In this document: positions 27,271 through 33,735 of the stretch, one piece after another
How the letters are laid out: every line of letters starts with the position of its first letter
How positions within the stretch are numbered: position 1 is the first letter of the stretch
Assembly (NCBI GenBank): GCA_030267125.1
Contig: JAJDJJ010000006.1
Coordinates: forward strand, 1-56,531
Length of the DNA: 56,531 nucleotides
From: Bacteroidales bacterium OttesenSCG-928-B11
GTDB taxonomy: Bacteria > Bacteroidota > Bacteroidia > Bacteroidales > WCHB1-69
Direction: 5' to 3'
Notes under the pieces: model-generated
Told to the model about the DNA's origin: nothing
Database searches by the model: none
Seen by the model: the letters and a program-made list of their open reading frames with translations, nothing else
Position numbers and translations under genes: made by a program

Positions 27271-28740
27271 ATGAACTTAAAAGAATTAGAAACATATCTC
27301 TGGGGTGCGGCAACCTACTTGCGCGGCGTGATTGATGCCGGAGATTACAAACAATATATTTTCCCTTTGCTTTTCTTTAAACGGATTTGCGATGTATATG
27401 ATGAAGAGTATAATGTAGCCTTAGAAGAGAGCGATGGGGATTTGGATTATGCCTCTTTTGCCGAGAACCACCGATTTCAAGTGCCCGAAGGCTCACATTG
27501 GGCAGATATTCGCTCTGTTACTGTCAATGTCGGACAATCTTTAAACAAAGCCTTTCGGGAAATAGAGCGCATAAACGCACAACAACTACAAGGAATTTTT
27601 GGCGACGCGGAATGGACAAACAAAGAGCGTTTGACAGACGAAATGCTTTGCAACCTGATTGAGCATTTTTCGCAACGCAATCTGAATATTACTAATGTCC
27701 CCAACGATATGTTGGGACAGGCATACGAATATCTAATCCGTAAATTTGCCGATGATAGCGGACATACCGCTGCCGAATTTTATACTAACCGAACGGTGGT
27801 GCGTTTGATGAGCCTGATTGCCGATCCGCAAGAGGGCGAAAGTATTTACGATCCCACCTGCGGTAGTGGCGGACTGTTGCTCAATTGCGCCATGATGCTC
27901 AAAGATGCCGAAAAAGAATACCGCACTTTGCGATTGTATGGACAGGAAATCAACTTGATAACCTCCTCTATTGCTCGCATGAACATGTTGCTACACGGTT
28001 TTGAAGAGTTTAGCGTGGAACGTGGAGACACTCTGAAAGATCCTCGTTTTATGGAGTTTGATGAGTTGCAACGTTTTGACGTGGTGTTAGCCAATCCTCC
28101 TTACTCTATTAAAGCATGGGATCAGAAAGGATTTACTAACGACCCGTTTGGACGGAATATTTGGGGAACACCTCCGCAAGGCTGTGCCGATTACGCTTTT
28201 CAGCAGCATATTATGAAAAGTTTGAATCCTCAAACCGGACGTTGCGTAGTATTGTGGCCCCACGGTATTCTATTCCGCGATGCAGAACAAGCTATGCGAA
28301 AAGCTATGATTGAAAGCGATTGCGTGGAAGCGGTAATTGGTTTAGGCGCAAATCTGTTTTATAACTCTCCGATGGAGGCTTGTTTGCTAATTTGCCGAAT
28401 GCAGAAACCCGAAGAACGAAAAGGGAAAATCCTTTTTATTAATGCGGTGGACGAAGTGAAACACGAAAAAACGGCAAGTCAATTAGAGGAACAGCATATT
28501 CAAAAAATTCTGAAAGCTTACCGTGAATACAAAGATATTCCTTTATTTGCACGTGTTGTGGAAAACGAAGAGATTCTCAATAACAATGCAACTTTAAGCA
28601 TTCCTTTATACGTTTCCCGAATGCAAAAAGAAGAGAAAAATACAGCGAGCCTAGAGGAAATATATGCACAATGGCAAAAAAGCTCCGATGAACTATATAG
28701 CTCGTTAGATGAATTGATTAACACACTGGAGGGAAAATGA
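27271..28740 (+). CDS. hsdM: Type I restriction-modification methyltransferase subunit (second copy)
   Basis: The protein has 489 residues and is a clear paralogue of the first HsdM, with the same domain order. Motif I is DPTCGSGGLLLN and motif IV is NPPYSIKAWD, with AEFYTNRTVVRLM. The two copies diverge throughout, so this is not a recent duplication. Its stop overlaps the hsdS start by 4 bases (ATGA), making it the likely cognate partner of HsdS. The C-terminal 60 residues are helical, as needed to contact HsdS. Confidence 0.94.
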   Translation: MNLKELETYLWGAATYLRGVIDAGDYKQYIFPLLFFKRICDVYDEEYNVALEESDGDLDYASFAENHRFQVPEGSHWADIRSVTVNVGQSLNKAFREIERINAQQLQGIFGDAEWTNKERLTDEMLCNLIEHFSQRNLNITNVPNDMLGQAYEYLIRKFADDSGHTAAEFYTNRTVVRLMSLIADPQEGESIYDPTCGSGGLLLNCAMMLKDAEKEYRTLRLYGQEINLITSSIARMNMLLHGFEEFSVERGDTLKDPRFMEFDELQRFDVVLANPPYSIKAWDQKGFTNDPFGRNIWGTPPQGCADYAFQQHIMKSLNPQTGRCVVLWPHGILFRDAEQAMRKAMIESDCVEAVIGLGANLFYNSPMEACLLICRMQKPEERKGKILFINAVDEVKHEKTASQLEEQHIQKILKAYREYKDIPLFARVVENEEILNNNATLSIPLYVSRMQKEEKNTASLEEIYAQWQKSSDELYSSLDELINTLEGK

Positions 28741-29834
28741 AAATAGATAAGAGGAATTGGGAAAAGGTTAAGCTTGGAGACGTCTCAAAGGAAATATCCG
28801 AGAGAGTTGATAATCCATCAGAATATGATAGATTTGTTGGACTTGAACATTTATTATCAGGTGATATTAAAGTAAAAAACTTTACTTCCACAGATAAATT
28901 AGTCTCCAGCATGAAAAAGTTCCAATCTGGGGATATTCTTTTTGCTAGAAGAAATACATATCTTAAAAGAGCCTCATTAGTGGACTTTGATGGTATTTGT
29001 TCTGGTGATGCTTTTGTAATCAGAGTTGATAAAGAGAGGATCTTGGGTAATTTATTAGCATTTTTAATGAACTCAGATCGCCTATGGGATTATGCAAACA
29101 AACATGCCGCTGGCTCACTTAATGGAAAAAGGGTAAAATGGAGAGATTTAGCCAATTATGAATTTTCACTTCCTCCAAAAGAAGAGCAAGCACGTTTAGC
29201 GGAATTACTTTGGGCAGCTGACGAGGTGGTGGAGAGGGAGAAGAAGCTGAAAGAGAGGATGGATGATTGTTTTCGTATAGAAAAAATTAAACATTTTGGG
29301 TTTTGTGTTAATGGATGTTACAAAAAAAGTTTTGATAATGCTGTTAAAATAAAAGATGTCATTACAGTCAATAATATTAATGTTGGAAAATTAGACACTA
29401 AAGAATATCAAAATAAAGGAAAGTATGCAATTGTTGATCAGAGTAATAACTTTATCGCAGGATTTTCAGATAATGAAGAGTTGGTTTTTAATGGGAATTT
29501 GCCAATAATTATTTTTGGAGACCACACCACGATTGTAAAATATATTGATTTTCCATTTATATTGGGAGCAGATGGAACAAAAGTCATTATTAACAAAAAC
29601 AATATTTTGACAAAATATTTGTATTATGCAATTCAGAATTTGAGCTTAGTACCCCAAGGATATAGAAGACATTATTCTATTCTGAAGGATTGCGAAATAT
29701 TATTGAGACCAAAAGAAGAACAATTAAAAATAATAGAAGCGATAGATATTGTGGAAAATAATATTCAAAAGACAGAGCAGGAAATTGCTTTATCTCAACA
29801 ACTTAAATCAAGTTTAATAAATCAAATATTTTAG
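28737..29834 (+). CDS. hsdS: Type I restriction-modification specificity subunit
   Basis: The protein has 365 residues. Two target-recognition domains (about 1-140 and 200-330) are each followed by a conserved helical region: PPKEEQARLAELLWAADEV near residue 140-160 and PKEEQLKIIEAIDIVENN near 325-340. This gives the two-fold HsdS layout that reads a bipartite DNA site. At 365 residues it is on the short side of the family, mainly because the second half is compact. The following deaminase gene starts 3 bases after its stop codon. Confidence 0.92.
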   Translation: MKIDKRNWEKVKLGDVSKEISERVDNPSEYDRFVGLEHLLSGDIKVKNFTSTDKLVSSMKKFQSGDILFARRNTYLKRASLVDFDGICSGDAFVIRVDKERILGNLLAFLMNSDRLWDYANKHAAGSLNGKRVKWRDLANYEFSLPPKEEQARLAELLWAADEVVEREKKLKERMDDCFRIEKIKHFGFCVNGCYKKSFDNAVKIKDVITVNNINVGKLDTKEYQNKGKYAIVDQSNNFIAGFSDNEELVFNGNLPIIIFGDHTTIVKYIDFPFILGADGTKVIINKNNILTKYLYYAIQNLSLVPQGYRRHYSILKDCEILLRPKEEQLKIIEAIDIVENNIQKTEQEIALSQQLKSSLINQIF

Positions 29835-29837
29835 GAG

Positions 29838-31325
29838 ATGAAAAAACAGGAACCCATAGCCGGACAACAATACAGCATACAAGAACTCCAAGCGTTTGCG
29901 GTTGCTGAGATGTATAAATCTATCCCGGAACATGACGATAAAGAAGATCCTAAAGTGGGGGCTGTATTGGTCGATAAAGATTATCGGTTTATTTGTGCGG
30001 CTCATAGAGGCGAGCTACGTTCGGGAGATCATGCCGAGTTTACGGCACTTGAGCGCAAATGCCGTAATCAAAAATTAGATAACTGTATTGTTTTTGCAAC
30101 GCTTGAGCCTTGTGCTCCGGGTGCAAGAAAAACTCCTAAATTAAGCTGTTCCGAGCGTATAACAAATGCTCGAATTAGCAAGGTTTATATTGGCGTACAA
30201 GATCCGGATCCAACTGTTGCGGGAAAGGGAGAAACGTATCTAAAAAGTAAAGGTGTCGAAATTGAATATTTTGATAAAGACTTTCAAGAAAAAATAATGT
30301 TGGCAAATGAGCTGTTTATGCAGCAAGCGCAAGAACGGGCTCTGAAAGCAAATTTGGAAGAATTACAACCTGTTAGAAGTCCAATGGAAATTGCTTTACC
30401 TCATTTTGATTTAAAAGATTTCTCTGAAGATGCTTTGCAGCTTTATATTGATAAAGCGGGAATAGATTACAAGATTGGTTCGGACGAGTTTAATCAACTT
30501 TTATTAAAATGGGAGTTAACGGATGTCGATAAACAAAATATAGCTCGTCCTACCGGCTGGGGACTATTGTTGTTTGGAAAAACACCTACTGATAAATACC
30601 CGCAAGCAAGGATTAAATTTACCGTTTTGTCTGAAAAAGGCACGGAGCCTAAAACGCAAGATTTTATAGGTCCTTTAGTTACAATTCCACCGAAAATAGA
30701 AGAATATTTAGGCTTTATATTCCCTAAAATTCTTGACAGAAGTCATTTTGAACACCAAGAGATAAGTGAAATATCAATTCAATTACTTCGTGAAGTTATT
30801 GTCAATGCCATTGTGCACAGAGATTATGCTATCGCAGAAGCTCAAATTTTAATAGAAATTACCCCCAAGAACATTATTGTAAAAAGTCCTGGAATGCCGA
30901 TTGTGGCAATAGAAAAACTGCAGAATTTTACAGCTCCAACAGTAAGCCGAAATCCTAAATTGGCGGATGTTTTTTACAATATGAAGTACATTGAGCGTCG
31001 TGGTATTGGAATGGAAGAAATCAAAAAGTATAAACCAAAACCTATTTACAGCGTAGATGAAGTATATACGGTCTTGACAATAACACGAAATGTGATTTTA
31101 TCCTCAGAAGAAAAACAAAACCTTGTGAATAACCTTTCAGGAAAAGAGAAAGCTGTTTATGAGTATTTGAATGATAGTATGAGAAAATTGAGTAGTGTTG
31201 AAATGGTTGGGGGATTAGATATCGAAGAGAGAACAATACAACGTGTTCTAAAAAAATTGATTGATATTGAATTGGTTGTGATTGAAGGTAAAGGTAAAAA
31301 TACGAAATATTATATAAACAAATGA
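29838..31325 (+). CDS. RibD-like deaminase fused to GHKL (RecG-C-type) ATPase with C-terminal winged helix
   Basis: The protein has 495 residues. Residues 1-150 are a zinc deaminase of the cytidine/RibD type: H65-A-E67 in GDHAEFTAL, and cysteines 92 and 104 in PCAPGARKTPKLSC. Residues 200-400 match the GHKL ATPase domain of RecG-C-type regulators (REVIVNAIVHRDY near 318, then NPKLADVFYNMKYIERRGIG). Residues 435-495 are a winged helix. In this regulator family the N-terminus is usually an AlbA_2 DNA-binding domain; here it is replaced by a deaminase. The gene is coupled to hsdS (3-base gap). Nucleotide-deaminating defence proteins are known, and this could be a nucleotide- or base-deaminating effector gated by the ATPase. 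The substrate is unknown; a pterin/pyrimidine reductive role is less likely because no reductase domain is present. Confidence 0.85.
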   Translation: MKKQEPIAGQQYSIQELQAFAVAEMYKSIPEHDDKEDPKVGAVLVDKDYRFICAAHRGELRSGDHAEFTALERKCRNQKLDNCIVFATLEPCAPGARKTPKLSCSERITNARISKVYIGVQDPDPTVAGKGETYLKSKGVEIEYFDKDFQEKIMLANELFMQQAQERALKANLEELQPVRSPMEIALPHFDLKDFSEDALQLYIDKAGIDYKIGSDEFNQLLLKWELTDVDKQNIARPTGWGLLLFGKTPTDKYPQARIKFTVLSEKGTEPKTQDFIGPLVTIPPKIEEYLGFIFPKILDRSHFEHQEISEISIQLLREVIVNAIVHRDYAIAEAQILIEITPKNIIVKSPGMPIVAIEKLQNFTAPTVSRNPKLADVFYNMKYIERRGIGMEEIKKYKPKPIYSVDEVYTVLTITRNVILSSEEKQNLVNNLSGKEKAVYEYLNDSMRKLSSVEMVGGLDIEERTIQRVLKKLIDIELVVIEGKGKNTKYYINK

Positions 31326-31594
31326 TCTCCATCATAATAGTCAAAATTTAGTTATAGGTAATTCCCGACACATTCCCGACAGAATTTGGATAAAATGCGA
31401 GACACTTTTTATTATCTGGAATAATATTATAAGTAAATGAGAATAAGCGTAAAAAGATATAGATGAGAATGTTACATAGAAGAAAATTTTAATGAAAGAG
31501 AAAATACGGAACAGAATCGGGACATAATCTGAACAAATTCCCGACAAAATTATACGGATTCCCGACAAAAATAAAAGCAAAAACAAATAAATTC
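31326..31594 (+). repeat. Non-coding spacer with four ATTCCCGACA repeats
   Basis: Exact copies of ATTCCCGACA lie at 31361-31370, 31372-31381, 31537-31546 and 31558-31567, in two pairs with 11- and 21-base periods. One frame reads NSRHIPDRIW, resembling the repetitive Ile-Pro-Asp-Lys tails of AlbA_2/GHKL regulators, so this may be the decayed 3' end of such a gene. Alternatively the pairs could be protein-binding sites. Too few and too short for CRISPR. Confidence 0.5.
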
Positions 31595-31627
31595 ATGTCA
31601 TTCAACGAACTAAATAATACTAATTAA
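31595..31627 (+). pseudogene. Fossil copy of the hsdR start
   Basis: ATG TCA TTC AAC GAA CTA AAT encodes MSFNELN and then hits a stop codon after three more codons. The true hsdR at 33736 begins MSFNELN with nearly identical DNA (about 23 of the first 25 bases agree). The remnant marks the original hsdR start before about 2.1 kb of cargo was inserted. Confidence 0.65.
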
Positions 31628-31640
31628 TACCAATCTCCGA

Positions 31641-32228
31641 ATGAGCAAAACAAAAGTGAAAATAATGATCGGTTCAACGGTTTATGGGTTTGAAGACCAG
31701 TTGTCGCAAATTGCAGCACAGCTCAATACGCTCGGTTATGAGGTACTCAATTCTCATTATGGGAGCGTTAAGGTAAACCCTCATTTGTCGAATTTGGATA
31801 ATTGCTTGAATGCCGTTGCCGAATGTGATTTGTTTTTGGGGATTATTCGTCCCTATTATGGAACCGGCAATATCGGCGATAAGAACATAACTTTTGAGGA
31901 AATTAAAAAAGCGATAGAGCTGAAAAAGCCCTATTGGTTTTTGGTTCACAGAGATGTTGTATTTGCGCGTAATCTTTTCAAGAAAATAAAGATGAAAAGT
32001 GGCGATGAGCTTGTAATTGAAGACAATAAACTTTTTGACAAACGATGCATAGAGGTGTACGAATATGTAATTAAAAATCACGTCAAGGATTTGTCTTTAA
32101 GAAACGGAAACTGGGCACAGGAATTTTATCGTTTAGATGAAATGATGATTTATATAAATGCACAATTTGCCGACGAAAATTTTATCAACGAAGTAATGAA
32201 TCAAACCGTTATCAACGATGGAAAATAG
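31641..32228 (+). CDS. DUF4062 protein, predicted TIR/nucleoside-deoxyribosyltransferase-like fold
   Basis: The protein has 195 residues. The N-terminus KVKIMIGSTVYGFEDQ and the segment CDLFLGIIRPYYGTG, then TFEEIKKAIELKKPYWFLVH, are the DUF4062 signature, with a Rossmann-like fold related to TIR domains. DUF4062 is typically an N-terminal domain of larger defence or STAND-type proteins; here it stands alone. Its end overlaps the AlbA_2 gene by 11 bases, so the pair is translated together and probably acts together. It lies inside the RM operon between the hsdR fossil and hsdR. Confidence 0.8.
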   Translation: MSKTKVKIMIGSTVYGFEDQLSQIAAQLNTLGYEVLNSHYGSVKVNPHLSNLDNCLNAVAECDLFLGIIRPYYGTGNIGDKNITFEEIKKAIELKKPYWFLVHRDVVFARNLFKKIKMKSGDELVIEDNKLFDKRCIEVYEYVIKNHVKDLSLRNGNWAQEFYRLDEMMIYINAQFADENFINEVMNQTVINDGK

Positions 32229-33705
32229 TTTTATCATAGAAAATTTATTACAGCAAAAATCAAGTATTCGTTTGGAATTTAAAGCTCAACCGAATATGGA
32301 TGCTATTGCTAAATCAATTACCTCATTTATCAATACGCAAGGTGGCGATTTAGTCGTAGGAGTTGATAACGACGGCAAAATATTGGGTGTTGAAAATGCG
32401 CAACAACAAGCCATCGCCATACAAAATGCTTTAGTTGAGTTGATAAAACCTACGGCTCCCATTTCTGTACAGGTAATCAATTACAAGAAAAATGATGTTA
32501 TCTTGATTAGTGTTTGGGAAGGTGCAAAAAAACCCTACCACTATAAAGGAGTTATCTACAATCGCAAAGGTCAGGCAACAACGATTACTAATCATAAAAC
32601 GTTAGACAATATCATTTTACAAAGAAAAGAAACCGATTTTCACTGGGAAAGAATGCCGCTGTTAGGTGCTGAGTTAGCAGATTTAGATACATTCGAAATC
32701 GAGCAAACGATCAAATCATACAAGGAGTATAAAAAAGATGCTAACTTTGTAGATGTAGAAGATTTCTTAATCCAAGTCGGACTAATTCAAAATGGAAATA
32801 TTACAAATGCCTGCATGGTTTTGTTTGGAAAAAATCCGGTTCGATTTATTCCTCAATGTAAAATCAGGCTAACTCTTTATCCCTCCAAAACTTCTGGCAA
32901 TCAGTTTATAGACGACAAAGTATTTGATGGTAATATCTTTAGGAATATTATAGATTTATCTACATATCTTGATACTGTTTATGGAAAAAATCTTTCTATT
33001 GAAGGGGTTTTTAGAACCGAGAAACCAAACTATCCGATATTGGCTTTCCGTGAAGGCATTATGAATGCTATTGTTCATAGAGATTATAATTCAATAAAAG
33101 GATTTTTACAAATATCAATTTACGCTGATAGAACAGAAATAAGCAATTATGGAGCATTACCCGATGGTATTACTGTTGCTGATTTGAAAGTGGAGCATAA
33201 TTCCATTCTTCGTAATCCTGATATAGCTCAGATGTGTTTCTATAGAAAGTTCATCGAGATGCTTGGAACCGGTACTCAAAGAATGATAAGAGATTGCAAA
33301 GTAAATAAATTTAAAATTCCTGTGTGGAAACAAAAAGAGAACGTTACCACTGTTATTTTTCCTAATGTCACACATAATAGAAAAACTGAGGGTATAACTG
33401 AGGATGTAGTTAGGGGAATAAGTAAAAAAGTTGTTGCAAAAATTGAGGGAATAATTGAGGGAATAACTGAGGGAGTAACTGAGGATGTAAAAGATAAGAT
33501 AACCAAGATTCTTTTAGTGATTTATAAAGAAAGTGGAGTTAGAACTGTAGATATTGAGAAACTTACTAATATACCCGTTAAAAGTTTAGAGAGATATATA
33601 AAACAGTTGAAAGATGCTGAAATAATTGAATTTAAAGGAGCCAACAGGACTGGTGGATATTATCTGACTAAAGATCTTGAGAATAAAATAAATAGTATGG
33701 AGTGA
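32218..33705 (+). CDS. AlbA_2 DNA-binding / GHKL (RecG-C-type) regulator
   Basis: The protein has 495 residues. Residues 8-130 are the Schlafen AlbA_2 domain (SSIRLEFKAQPNMDAIAKSI, then GGDLVVGVDNDGKILGVE). Residues 225-385 are the GHKL-type domain (REGIMNAIVHRDY near 278, then NPDIAQMCFYRKFIEMLGTG). A repetitive linker (EGIIEGITEGVTEDV) leads to a winged helix (430-495). It shares its C-terminal architecture with the deaminase fusion upstream, differing in the N-terminal module. Such proteins frequently accompany RM operons, probably as regulators or additional defence modules. Confidence 0.85.
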   Translation: MENSFIIENLLQQKSSIRLEFKAQPNMDAIAKSITSFINTQGGDLVVGVDNDGKILGVENAQQQAIAIQNALVELIKPTAPISVQVINYKKNDVILISVWEGAKKPYHYKGVIYNRKGQATTITNHKTLDNIILQRKETDFHWERMPLLGAELADLDTFEIEQTIKSYKEYKKDANFVDVEDFLIQVGLIQNGNITNACMVLFGKNPVRFIPQCKIRLTLYPSKTSGNQFIDDKVFDGNIFRNIIDLSTYLDTVYGKNLSIEGVFRTEKPNYPILAFREGIMNAIVHRDYNSIKGFLQISIYADRTEISNYGALPDGITVADLKVEHNSILRNPDIAQMCFYRKFIEMLGTGTQRMIRDCKVNKFKIPVWKQKENVTTVIFPNVTHNRKTEGITEDVVRGISKKVVAKIEGIIEGITEGVTEDVKDKITKILLVIYKESGVRTVDIEKLTNIPVKSLERYIKQLKDAEIIEFKGANRTGGYYLTKDLENKINSME

Positions 33706-33735
33706 AATGGATATTCCACTAAAACAATATGTATT

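Noticed and set aside
31361-31567. CRISPR array
   Set aside because: Four 10-base repeats with irregular spacing (11, 165 and 21 bases) and no cas genes.
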